From the NCBI GenBank assembly GCA_001795735.1, contig MGKQ01000001.1:105006-143635 (forward strand): a stretch of 38,630 bases of DNA, in the 5' to 3' direction. Positions 27,564-36,420 of the stretch are shown in pieces. Positions within the stretch are counted from its first letter, which is position 1. Each line of letters starts with the position of its first letter. Made by a program: the position numbers and the translations under genes. The notes under the pieces are model-generated. The model was not told the DNA's origin. It made no database searches and worked only from the letters and a program-made list of their open reading frames with translations. Source of the stretch: Candidatus Yanofskybacteria bacterium RIFCSPLOWO2_02_FULL_41_13. GTDB taxonomy: Bacteria; Patescibacteriota; Minisyncoccia; 2-02-FULL-40-12; GWA2-44-9.

Positions 27564-27601
27564 TATTCAACAAAATATGCGATCGCATATTTTGTTGAAT
27601 A
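27564..27601. repeat. 38-bp perfect palindrome with GCGATCGC core
   Basis: TATTCAACAAAATATGCGATCGCATATTTTGTTGAATA. Confidence 0.97.
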
Positions 27602-27663
27602 TAAAGTATAAAGATAACTTTAACAATCTTAGATGTGGCTCTTGGATCGAGCTTTTAACCAGA

Positions 27664-29982
27664 CTAGAGGCCAAGGAGGTAAAGACGTTTTATTTCGTCG
27701 GTGGAAAGGACGCGGTCGTAGATACGGACTTCGTCGACCTTCCCATCAAAAGTATTTGAATTGGCACCAAAAACTCCAATACCAAGTAGCATATTAACCG
27801 TATTATCGTCGTCCTGAACGCCGCCAGCACTCTGAGTTTTCTGGTACCCAACTTCAACACCATCAATATATATATGAACGCCGGAAGCAGAAGTTGAACC
27901 ATCCCAAGTAACCACAGCATGCTGCCATTTATTCAAAGTAACCGTATTATCATTAGCAACCACATGTAAATCAGTACCGGAAGAAGGTACAAACAATGTA
28001 AGAGCATTGGTGCGATCTGTGCCGTCATCACCCGTAGAGCCGAATCTGAAACCAAGACCATCGATACCAGGGCCATTCCCATCACCTTTCACCAATATCC
28101 CACTCCTAGCATTCTCTCCTTCGCTCCTAGGATAGATCCATGCAGAAATAGTGACCGGGCCAAGATTATCAAGTAATGTACCCGACCCGACATCAACATA
28201 GTCATTGCTAGCATCAAAATCCAGCGCCGTACCAAGGCGGGGTTTACTCATTACCCAGTCGGTAGCGGGATCCATACTGGTCAACCGGCCGTCACTATTG
28301 TTGCCCGACTGGTCAAAAGCTATCGCTCCGCCTTTACCGAAATTAAAATCCCAATAGCCGACAAGGCCGTTGGAGATGGGAACTGTGGCGATTTTCGGCT
28401 GAGTCAGGTTATATAAACGTTTTATCTCGTCGGCCGACAGCGCGCGGTTGTAGATGCGGACTTCATCTAGTCGACCAGAGAAATAGTACCAAGAATTGTT
28501 AGTAGAAGGCCACTGATTTGTATAAGCCGCCCCCAGAAGATACACATAGCCATTATTTCCATACGGATCCTGACTAATAGTTTGAGAATCTACTTCGACT
28601 CCGTCGATATAAAGCCTCTCTACCCCCGAAGTATACATAGCCGTAGCATGGTGCCACTTGTTATCTCTATAATCTGTCCCCGATGTGGTATTTTGATTAT
28701 AGTCACCATGCCAGAAAAAGCTGGCTCTAATATTGCCACCAGAATCTACATATAAGGCAGGTACATATTCGTTTGGAGCAGATGGTGGAGATGCACTTTC
28801 TGTTTGACCTAATATACCGCCAGAAGAAGAAGTCCTGAACCATATACTAAATGTCAAATTGTAATTATTTGTAATACAAGACCCAATACTACATTCAGGG
28901 TAGTTAAATGGTTGCGTGGGAATCTGCACATAATCATTACTCCCGTCGAAATCTAGAGCGGTACCGAGGCCGGATTTGCCCACTACCCAGTCCGTTGCCG
29001 GATCCATACTCGTCAATCGGCCGTTGTTACCATTCCCCGATAAATCCCAAGCGATATCAGTGCCTTTGCCTGAGTTGAAGTTCCAATAACCGACGAGGCC
29101 GTTGGAGAGCGGAACAGTGGCGATTTTCGGCGCGGTCAGATTGTAGAGACGTTTGATTTCTGTCGCCAAGAGCGCGCGGTTGTAGATGCGGACTTCGTCG
29201 ATGAGACCGTTGAAAAACGTATTGACATTTGCATTAGCTCCAACCTTAAGGGTATTAGCTCCATTTCTAATTTGAGATGGGACAGTTCCACCCAAAGCAC
29301 CATTATTAAGCACTCCGTCTAAATAAAGGTTGAGGGTGCCTGCCGTTCCATTGAAAACAACCACAACATGATACCAGACGCCAATGCTGACAGCACTAGA
29401 GGACGATCTATTGGCATCGCTTGAGCCAGCTGTATTTGTTACTTCCACTTTTAGGATCTTTGTAGAATTAACTATCGTTAGTCTGTATTGCCTGTCTGCA
29501 CTAATAAATTTAGATATGATGGCTAAGTCTTCAACACCAAAACTGCTTAGTCTAAACCACGCACTGAATGTGGCCGCTGTTGTAGGCTCAACAGTATCAC
29601 CCATATCAACATAATCATTACTCCCGTCGAAATCTAGAGCGGTGCCGAGGCCGGATTTGCCCACTACCCAGTCGGTGGCGGGATCCATGCTAGTCAACTT
29701 GCCGTTATTCCCGTTACCCGATAAATCCCAAGCGATGTCAGTGCCCTTTCCTGAGTTGAAGTTCCAATAACCGACGAGGCCTAAATTATTCATAGGGAGA
29801 GAGATGGTGGCGGCGGCATTTACTCCGATAGGAGCAGAAAGCACCAAAAAACAAATTCCAAATAACAAATAAGCTCCAAACTTTAATAATTCAAATCTCA
29901 AACTTTTGGAATTTTGATTATTGAAATTTATTTGGGATTTGGAATTTGTCATTTGGAACTTATTTGAAAGCCCAGCTTTCAA
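27664..29982 (-). CDS. Secreted protein with three LamG (ConA-like) modules
   Basis: Three NGLVGYWNF...DEVRIYNRALS...EIKRLYNL modules; N-terminal hydrophobic segment. Confidence 0.9.
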   Translation of the reverse strand: MKAGLSNKFQMTNSKSQINFNNQNSKSLRFELLKFGAYLLFGICFLVLSAPIGVNAAATISLPMNNLGLVGYWNFNSGKGTDIAWDLSGNGNNGKLTSMDPATDWVVGKSGLGTALDFDGSNDYVDMGDTVEPTTAATFSAWFRLSSFGVEDLAIISKFISADRQYRLTIVNSTKILKVEVTNTAGSSDANRSSSSAVSIGVWYHVVVVFNGTAGTLNLYLDGVLNNGALGGTVPSQIRNGANTLKVGANANVNTFFNGLIDEVRIYNRALLATEIKRLYNLTAPKIATVPLSNGLVGYWNFNSGKGTDIAWDLSGNGNNGRLTSMDPATDWVVGKSGLGTALDFDGSNDYVQIPTQPFNYPECSIGSCITNNYNLTFSIWFRTSSSGGILGQTESASPPSAPNEYVPALYVDSGGNIRASFFWHGDYNQNTTSGTDYRDNKWHHATAMYTSGVERLYIDGVEVDSQTISQDPYGNNGYVYLLGAAYTNQWPSTNNSWYYFSGRLDEVRIYNRALSADEIKRLYNLTQPKIATVPISNGLVGYWDFNFGKGGAIAFDQSGNNSDGRLTSMDPATDWVMSKPRLGTALDFDASNDYVDVGSGTLLDNLGPVTISAWIYPRSEGENARSGILVKGDGNGPGIDGLGFRFGSTGDDGTDRTNALTLFVPSSGTDLHVVANDNTVTLNKWQHAVVTWDGSTSASGVHIYIDGVEVGYQKTQSAGGVQDDDNTVNMLLGIGVFGANSNTFDGKVDEVRIYDRVLSTDEIKRLYLLGL

Positions 29983-29984
29983 AT
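29962..29984. repeat. Inverted repeat atttgaaagc-cca-gctttcaaat at the LamG gene junction
   Basis: 10-bp perfect stem spanning the putative TTG start. Confidence 0.85.
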
Positions 29985-29985
29985 A

Positions 29986-32187
29986 TCAATTCCCCAGCAG
30001 ATAGAGACGTTTTATTTCCTCGGCCGACAGTGCGCGGTTGTAGATACGCACTTCGTCGATTTGACCGTTAAAGTAACATCCGCTGCACAGAGCCCCTATA
30101 TAGGGACTGTAACCAGAATCTGAAGTTCTGGAGCCACTTCCAGCTATGTTAGCTAAAGTTTTATTAACGCCATTAACATACCATTTAGCATTTGTCCCAG
30201 TTACATTGCCATCCCAAGTAAAAACAACATGATGCCACTTATTTGCAGTGAGCAAATCACCATTAGGAATATAGAGGGGATGTCCACTTGTAGTATCGAC
30301 ATCAAAGTCCAGTGTTGCACCACTACGACGCAATACCCATCCATTATCTACGGGGTAAACAGCCTCACCTTTTCCAATAATAACCCCGACACCACTTAAA
30401 TTGCTCGGTTTAATCCAGGCGGATATGGATAATGGGCTAACATTAACAAGCGTACTTGTGGGTAGTTTCACATAGTCATTACTCCCGTCAAAATCCAAGG
30501 CAGTGCCGAGGCCGGATTTACTGTCTACCCAATCGGTCGCAGGATCCATACTCGTCAGGGTGCCGTTGTTGCCGTTAGAGGTCTTATCAAAAGCTATCTT
30601 ACCACCTTTTCCAAAATTAAAGTCCCAATACCCGACAAGACCGTTGGAGAGCGGAACTGTGGCGATTTTGGGCTGGGTGAGGTTATACAAACGTTTGATT
30701 TCTGTTGCTGAAAGGACGCGGTTGTAGATGCGGACTTCGTCGATGAGGCCATTCCAAAATTGTGTTGGAGCTCCAGATGACATCACTGCTCCTACGGCAA
30801 CTTTTTCAGCTGTAGCCGTGGGGCCAGTTGATACATTGGAATTGTCCAGAACACCATTCCAATAAATGCGCCACGTCGTTGCATCTCGCGTTCCCACAAT
30901 ATGTGTCCACGTATTTGCGGATAATGTACTAATAGACTGAACACCAAAACTACTAGGATTAACAAATGTCTGAAGACTCACATTCCCGCCAGCAGTAGTT
31001 GTTTTCATTTCCCATTGGGTATTTAGTGCATCGTATCCTTTTGAAATGATTTGGTTGGCATTAGCTACAGTAGAAATTCTAACCCAGGCACTCAGTGAAA
31101 AATTCGATGTAAGATTGAGCGTTGATGGTGTTCCCATATCCACATAATCATTACTCCCGTCGAAATCTAGTGCCGTGCCGAGACCGGTTTTAGAGTCTAC
31201 CCAGTCAGTAGCTGGATCCATGCTGGTCAACCGGCCGTTATTCCCGTTGCCTGATAAATCCCAAGCGATGTCTTTTCCTTTTCCTGAATTAAAATCCCAA
31301 TAACCGACGAGGCCGTTTGAAATCGGAACCGTGGCGATTTTTGGTTGAGTGAGATTGTAGAGACGTTTGATTTCTGTCGCCGAAAGCGCGCGGTTGTAGA
31401 TACGGAATTCATCCAACGTAGCACCAACCGGACTACTTGGCCTGGTACCGTTAAAATTACTTGACATTAAAGTTAACCCTACCGAAGAAGCCCCAGTTAA
31501 TAAACTAGCTGAGTTGGTTTGTGTATTGGTCGAGTCTAAAACACCGTTAATATATATCCTTCTCTGACCAGTGCCGAAGATAAGCACAACGTGATACCAG
31601 GTTCCCGCTGTCCATGTTGTCCAATTTGAAGTACTATTATAATCACTTCCTCCTGTTTTAACATCAAGAAAAAGCTGACCGCCAGTAAATCGTACAAAAA
31701 CATATTCAGTTATCGCGACAGGATTTGCGTTAATCCAAAAGATGTATCGGTCTTCTAATGACGCCACGCCGGGTTTAAACCAGAAAGAAATCGTGTTATT
31801 TGTCCATAAAGATGCATCTAATGATTCCACGGCAATGTAATCATTACTCCCGTCAAAATCCAGGGCAGTGCCGAGGCCGGATTTTGAATCAACCCAGTCA
31901 GTAGCGGGATCCATAGTAGTAAGTTTTCCGTTATTGCCATTCCCCGATAAATCCCAAGCGATGGCAGTACCTTTTCCTGAGTTGAAGTTCCAATAACCGA
32001 CGAGGCCGAGGTTGTTGACGGGACGAGAGATTGTTGTGGCGGCCTGCACCTCGTTAGAGGTGCTTAAAATAACCAATAAACAAGAAACAAACACCAAACA
32101 AATTCCAATATTCAATTTCCAAAACCTAAATAGATGACCCCGGCCGAATCTTTTGGTTATTTTATTTTGTATTTTGGTCATTCCCAT
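29986..32187 (-). CDS. Secreted protein with three LamG (ConA-like) modules, paralog of downstream gene
   Basis: Same modular architecture; signal-like N-terminus LNIGICLVFVSCLLVILSTSNEVQAAT. Confidence 0.9.
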   Translation of the reverse strand: MGMTKIQNKITKRFGRGHLFRFWKLNIGICLVFVSCLLVILSTSNEVQAATTISRPVNNLGLVGYWNFNSGKGTAIAWDLSGNGNNGKLTTMDPATDWVDSKSGLGTALDFDGSNDYIAVESLDASLWTNNTISFWFKPGVASLEDRYIFWINANPVAITEYVFVRFTGGQLFLDVKTGGSDYNSTSNWTTWTAGTWYHVVLIFGTGQRRIYINGVLDSTNTQTNSASLLTGASSVGLTLMSSNFNGTRPSSPVGATLDEFRIYNRALSATEIKRLYNLTQPKIATVPISNGLVGYWDFNSGKGKDIAWDLSGNGNNGRLTSMDPATDWVDSKTGLGTALDFDGSNDYVDMGTPSTLNLTSNFSLSAWVRISTVANANQIISKGYDALNTQWEMKTTTAGGNVSLQTFVNPSSFGVQSISTLSANTWTHIVGTRDATTWRIYWNGVLDNSNVSTGPTATAEKVAVGAVMSSGAPTQFWNGLIDEVRIYNRVLSATEIKRLYNLTQPKIATVPLSNGLVGYWDFNFGKGGKIAFDKTSNGNNGTLTSMDPATDWVDSKSGLGTALDFDGSNDYVKLPTSTLVNVSPLSISAWIKPSNLSGVGVIIGKGEAVYPVDNGWVLRRSGATLDFDVDTTSGHPLYIPNGDLLTANKWHHVVFTWDGNVTGTNAKWYVNGVNKTLANIAGSGSRTSDSGYSPYIGALCSGCYFNGQIDEVRIYNRALSAEEIKRLYLLGN

Positions 32188-32192
32188 GGAGC

Positions 32193-32540
32193 CTACTTTT
32201 GAAATTTATTTATTATAGATGACAGAATATTTTTAAGTTCTTCGGTTTCCTTTTTTATACTTGTAATTTTATCAGTAAATTCTGGATTAGCTACTTCGAT
32301 TAATTCTAGCCAATGAATCGTCTCTTTTGCCTCCTTACGAGAAATCTTGATCCTATGAATAAAGTCTTTTTTACCTAAAGCGTCATTTGCTTCTCGATAA
32401 TTTGCCCCTATCGAACCGGCGGAACCAACAATTTGGCCTATCAAACGGTTATTCATGGAATTTTTTGGCAATTCTTTACATAATCTAATAACTTGTTTGG
32501 CAAACTCCGTCGTCCTTTTTTCTAAATCAAATTCATGCAT
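32193..32540 (-). CDS. Four-helix bundle protein (23S rRNA intervening-sequence protein family)
   Basis: LEKRTTEFAKQVIRLCKELPKN...GSAGSIGANYREANDALGKKDFIHRIKISRKEAKETIHWLELI. Confidence 0.92.
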   Translation of the reverse strand: MHEFDLEKRTTEFAKQVIRLCKELPKNSMNNRLIGQIVGSAGSIGANYREANDALGKKDFIHRIKISRKEAKETIHWLELIEVANPEFTDKITSIKKETEELKNILSSIINKFQK

Positions 32541-32610
32541 ATTTTGTACTGTTTTTGGTTATTGTTATTCTTTTTTGGTTATTGTCTCTTGTATCTTGGT
32601 TATTGAAATT

Positions 32611-33210
32611 TTAGAAACGCCAGGTTTCTAAAATTTTGACCATCGTTTCATCAAATTCAGTATAGGTTGTGATCTGGTAAAGATACCCCCGATAGACCCA
32701 CCAGACTTCGCGGGTTTGGCCCAGGGACTCACTTTCGCTCAGAAAAGCTAAAGCTATAGCCTCTCCAACCTTAATCTGTATCGGCTCGTTGATAACAATA
32801 TCCGGGACATCCTCCTCAATCCTTTCTTCAGTCAATGTTACATCCTCCTCAAAAGGAGTAATTTTAAGCTGAAACCCGACGCTATCCTTCTGAACTAACA
32901 ACTGCTGTTCCCCATCAAGCCCATCGCTAAATTCACCTATGTTGTATCCTTCCGGATAATCAAAAGAGAATCCGATTTCTGCGTGGGTATAGGTTTGTTT
33001 CTTGCCCGATTGCAAATCAGAAAGCGATGATTTGCTTTCTTCCACTCTGGAAACTAGATCGTTAGACGTATCCTCGTTAGAAAATCCCGATTTAATGTCG
33101 TTAAAAACTGTACCGTTATCCAAACCTTTTTTAAAAACAAAAAATCCGGCTATGATAACGACCACAGCCATTGCTATTAATATAATTTTAAATTTTGATT
33201 TCTTCCTCAT
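32611..33210 (-). CDS. Membrane-anchored hypothetical protein
   Basis: N-terminal TM then soluble domain (AEIGFSFDYPEGYNIGEFS...). Confidence 0.7.
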   Translation of the reverse strand: MRKKSKFKIILIAMAVVVIIAGFFVFKKGLDNGTVFNDIKSGFSNEDTSNDLVSRVEESKSSLSDLQSGKKQTYTHAEIGFSFDYPEGYNIGEFSDGLDGEQQLLVQKDSVGFQLKITPFEEDVTLTEERIEEDVPDIVINEPIQIKVGEAIALAFLSESESLGQTREVWWVYRGYLYQITTYTEFDETMVKILETWRF

Positions 33211-33254
33211 TCAATTAAGCTCTTCATAATTTTACTTTATCAACAAGGCTGCTA

Positions 33255-33282
33255 TTGACTTTATATGCGGTTTTGCTATACT
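33255..33282 (+). promoter_or_regulatory. Sigma70-like promoter upstream of putative ncRNA
   Basis: TTGACT - 16 bp - TATACT, no CDS downstream on + strand. Confidence 0.5.
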
Positions 33283-33289
33283 TAATAAT

Positions 33290-33500
33290 GTCAACCACGG
33301 GTTCGATCTAACCCTGAAAATCCGAGATAACCTCTCGGTTTTTCTTTTAGATCAATTTTTGATAACATAACGGCACGTGGAGCATTAAGGGGCCACCTCA
33401 AGGTGAGGAACCCGTGGTTGACGCTCGGGTAGAGGGGTCCGATTCCCCTTGGCTCCACGCTCAAGAAGCTTCGATTTAGTATCGGGGCTTTTTGATTTTT
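33290..33500 (+). ncRNA. Unassigned structured RNA candidate with tRNA-like 3' portion and two terminator hairpins
   Basis: 15-bp perfect inverted repeat 33290-33304/33408-33422; terminator-like ccgaga-taacc-tctcgg-tttttctttt at 33322-33348; cgtggagc/gctccacg (33376-33383/33452-33459) plus T-arm-like agggg-tccgatt-cccct (33433-33449); final hairpin 33466-33490 plus T-run. Confidence 0.5.
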
Positions 33501-33522
33501 TGCTTTCTTGCTCCTGGTCATA

Positions 33523-33789
33523 TTACTCTTCTTTTAATAACTGCTGTTCAGGTTCTTTATACTCCTCTCTTACCGCCTCAATAGCCTCCTTGCAGGGCTT
33601 GCACCATAAATGTTTCTCGCCTTTTGCCATAACTTCTGGCCTTAATTTATCCGGAAACCTTGCCATTGTACTGATGAAATTTTTGCTTAAATGATGTGTT
33701 TCCCTATCAAAAATCTGGCTCAAGTCAGGAAATCCATCATCGGTTTCAAAGCTATAAACATATTTTGGCGGTTTTTCAAATTTTGGCAT
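33523..33789 (-). CDS. Small hypothetical protein with WCKPC motif
   Basis: 88-aa ORF, 2 bp from the DUF4012 gene, same strand. Confidence 0.65.
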   Translation of the reverse strand: MPKFEKPPKYVYSFETDDGFPDLSQIFDRETHHLSKNFISTMARFPDKLRPEVMAKGEKHLWCKPCKEAIEAVREEYKEPEQQLLKEE

Positions 33790-33791
33790 AA

Positions 33792-36335
33792 TTATTTTAA
33801 TTTAATATTTATTTCAAAATCCTTTTTCAATTCCGTCTCAAGTACATACAAATCCCCGATTTTATTTAAAGACGGAATAGGATCGGCTAGCCTAAAGTCG
33901 TCTGAGCTTTTAACCGTAAATTTAAACTTCTTCCAATCCATGCCCGGCTGTTTTTGAAAGTAAAAACTGTAACTACTTCCGTCAAAGGGCACGGAATACT
34001 CAAACTCAATCCTCTTAGTCTCCCCGGGTTCAGTTATCATCCAGAAGCCGACACCTTGTTTACCTGCCTCTTCAAATTTATCGACACCGAAGGTTTTGTC
34101 AATCCCGTTCGAAGTAGCCTCGCCGAGGTCCGAAGGACTCGTGCCTTCGGCACGAGCGAGACTTCGAACGGGATCAAAGTAAAAAGTGGATTCAAGACTT
34201 CTGATGTCCTGATCATTTAAAAAGTCCAGCTGGCCATAATTAACTAGGGGTTTGAAATTCGGTAAATCATTTCCTGACATTTCCAGAAGCCTTGCTTCTG
34301 GAGGAAGGAGGATGCGGACGTAGGCCGGGTTTTGGCGGTTATAAAATCCATGTTCTTCATCTCCGCCGTTATGCTTTCGAGTAATTGTAACCCTGTGCTT
34401 AATAACTGGCCGTGAGTCGTTGGTCGTAAGTTGTGAGTTTATCTCAATATAATTATCCGTCACTATATCAGTTTTGGAACCTTTAATATTTGAGAAGTTC
34501 ACGGTCAGATAATCATCGCCGCCCGGCACATTTTTTACTTCACCACCCAGACCGTTACTAACGGCAAATTTTTCCAAATCTTTGTCGTTAAAATAAAACA
34601 TCATATCTTTTTCCTCTAATCCGGCCATCAAACCGCTAAAAATCTTCATCCAATCATCAGAACCGGCTGAGTATAACTTTTCAAGCAATCTCGGGGCAAA
34701 ATCAACGACGATTGATTTTGGCTGTGTCCGATTTTCGCCGTATTCAACTTCTTCCTGAATATTCGCCAGAAAATTATCAGCCGTAAGAGTCCGTCCGTAT
34801 TCCGGCATGGCTATAGGACCAACGACTTTTAAGATTCCGGCAACGATGTCGGGATTGAGAGCGATTACTCCGTCAACTTTATAGCCGGCTTCCTGCGAAA
34901 AAAACCACATTGCCTTTCTGGCTGAGGTTGGAAAGTCAATAAACCAAGCTGAGTCTCTCATGCCCCATGTCGGCGTGATATGCTGAAGCTGTTTCGGCGG
35001 AATGATATTTTTTTTTAACTGGCCGTCCAGATTATATACATCATCAACAAAAAAATCCGACAATCCCCCGCTTGAAAAAGAAACCACTCCATAAGTGCCC
35101 GGAAATCCACCGGTCGGCCTAAGCTCCGAATAATTCTGGAGAAGAACTAAATATTTTTTAGGTTCATCTACGCCTATAATTCCTTCGAGAAAGTCCGTAT
35201 AGCTTTCGGCATCGGCCAAGATTTTTTCAATCAATGGAATTTTTTCCTTAAAATCAATAAGGCTGGCTCTTTTATCTTCAGGCACAGCAGATTCGTCAAT
35301 ATCGGAAATCAGGGCCTTAGCTTTTTCAAAATTGCGGGTCGAGAGAAAGAGAGCGTCCTTAATCTGCCTGACTATAGTGAGGGGTTTTGTTTTGTGACTG
35401 TCGTGAGGATTTAATATGGAGCCCGTTTGGGAAAGCGCGTTTAATGCCTCCGACATGGCCTGTCCGGAGCTGGCTAGAAGTTTTCCGGCTTCAACCATAT
35501 TTTTGGCCGAACTTATTTTACTGACACCAGGCAAATCACCAAATATTCCGGCAATTCCGGCACCCATTAAATTAAGACTCTTGCCGGCTTCGGCAAAATC
35601 ATCATAAGACTTCTGAAAACTAGCCGCCGCTTCGACAAAGTTAAAATCCTTTAGATTTTGCTGGGCTTGCTCAAGGTTCTGAATGGCCATTGAGCTGTCA
35701 CTGACCAGCTCATTTTTTAATGTCAGGCCATAGCTAAAAAGACCGCCTGCCGCCAATGTTAAAAAAAGTAGCTTGAAAAATCTTTTTTTCTTCGGCGGAG
35801 CGAAGTTAAAAGACTTTTTAGAACTTACGATGGGCACCATCGCATCTGCGATGGTGCCCATCGTAACAGCAGATCCAGACGGCGGGTTTTGATAAAAATC
35901 GACTATCTTTTCCTCGACGATAAAACCGGCAATTGAGGCTTTGGGTTTAACAGGTAGAGATTTGAATGAAGACAAATTGGCAACACTTGAGACAACTGGC
36001 GCATGTATGTGAGAAATTATCTTCTTATAAAAATCGTCACTAACTTTTGAATTTTGATCATCGGCTTCTGAAATTCCAGATTCTAGATTCGATATTCCAG
36101 ATTCCATTGCCTTTGGCAATATTGCCCCCGCTTTTGCCAACTCCACTACTGGGTCTTGCTCTGTATTCAAAAGCGCCTCAAGTTCTTCCTGATAGCTCAT
36201 CGGCTCAGCCACCAAGTTACCGATTATATCGCTAACCGAAAAGCTATCGGCTTTTTGGTCGGTCTTTTTGTTATCACCCGCTGAGTACCCCCTTGGTGGA
36301 ATTATATCAATAACTCTTCTTCTAAGTTTAATCAT
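33792..36335 (-). CDS. DUF4012 domain-containing membrane protein
   Basis: YLVLLQNYSELRPTGGFPGTYGVVSFSSG and VDGVIALNPDIVAGILKVVGPI, TM segment FFKLLFLTLAAGGLFSYGL. Confidence 0.92.
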   Translation of the reverse strand: MIKLRRRVIDIIPPRGYSAGDNKKTDQKADSFSVSDIIGNLVAEPMSYQEELEALLNTEQDPVVELAKAGAILPKAMESGISNLESGISEADDQNSKVSDDFYKKIISHIHAPVVSSVANLSSFKSLPVKPKASIAGFIVEEKIVDFYQNPPSGSAVTMGTIADAMVPIVSSKKSFNFAPPKKKRFFKLLFLTLAAGGLFSYGLTLKNELVSDSSMAIQNLEQAQQNLKDFNFVEAAASFQKSYDDFAEAGKSLNLMGAGIAGIFGDLPGVSKISSAKNMVEAGKLLASSGQAMSEALNALSQTGSILNPHDSHKTKPLTIVRQIKDALFLSTRNFEKAKALISDIDESAVPEDKRASLIDFKEKIPLIEKILADAESYTDFLEGIIGVDEPKKYLVLLQNYSELRPTGGFPGTYGVVSFSSGGLSDFFVDDVYNLDGQLKKNIIPPKQLQHITPTWGMRDSAWFIDFPTSARKAMWFFSQEAGYKVDGVIALNPDIVAGILKVVGPIAMPEYGRTLTADNFLANIQEEVEYGENRTQPKSIVVDFAPRLLEKLYSAGSDDWMKIFSGLMAGLEEKDMMFYFNDKDLEKFAVSNGLGGEVKNVPGGDDYLTVNFSNIKGSKTDIVTDNYIEINSQLTTNDSRPVIKHRVTITRKHNGGDEEHGFYNRQNPAYVRILLPPEARLLEMSGNDLPNFKPLVNYGQLDFLNDQDIRSLESTFYFDPVRSLARAEGTSPSDLGEATSNGIDKTFGVDKFEEAGKQGVGFWMITEPGETKRIEFEYSVPFDGSSYSFYFQKQPGMDWKKFKFTVKSSDDFRLADPIPSLNKIGDLYVLETELKKDFEINIKLK
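34102..34174. repeat. 73-bp palindromic element, copy B, inside DUF4012 CDS
   Basis: atcccgttcgaagt/acttcgaacgggat ends; inner hairpins gtcc-gaa-ggac and ctcgtgcc-ttc-ggcacgag. Confidence 0.92.
35825..35866. repeat. 42-bp palindrome inside DUF4012 CDS
   Basis: ttacgatgggcaccatcgca-tc-tgcgatggtgcccatcgtaa, perfect 20-bp arms. Confidence 0.95.
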
Positions 36336-36420
36336 ATTCTAAATAACCCCATAATTTACCCTCCTTTTATTATATCTTTTTATTGTAGTGCTATCCACTT
36401 TACTTTGGTAAAGTTTATTT

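Noticed and set aside
26893-27601. CRISPR-Cas locus suggested by a Cas2-like protein
   Set aside because: No repeat-spacer array and no other cas genes; the protein also has an N-terminal regulator-like domain, so PaaX-type is more likely.
33291-33521. Minus ORF of 76 aa
   Set aside because: Overlaps the structured RNA candidate; translation of palindromic/T-arm-like sequence only.
33954-34220. Plus ORF containing NPVRSSLAEVRRTRAFGTSETSNGI
   Set aside because: Arises because the 73-bp palindrome is open on both strands; real gene is DUF4012 on minus strand.
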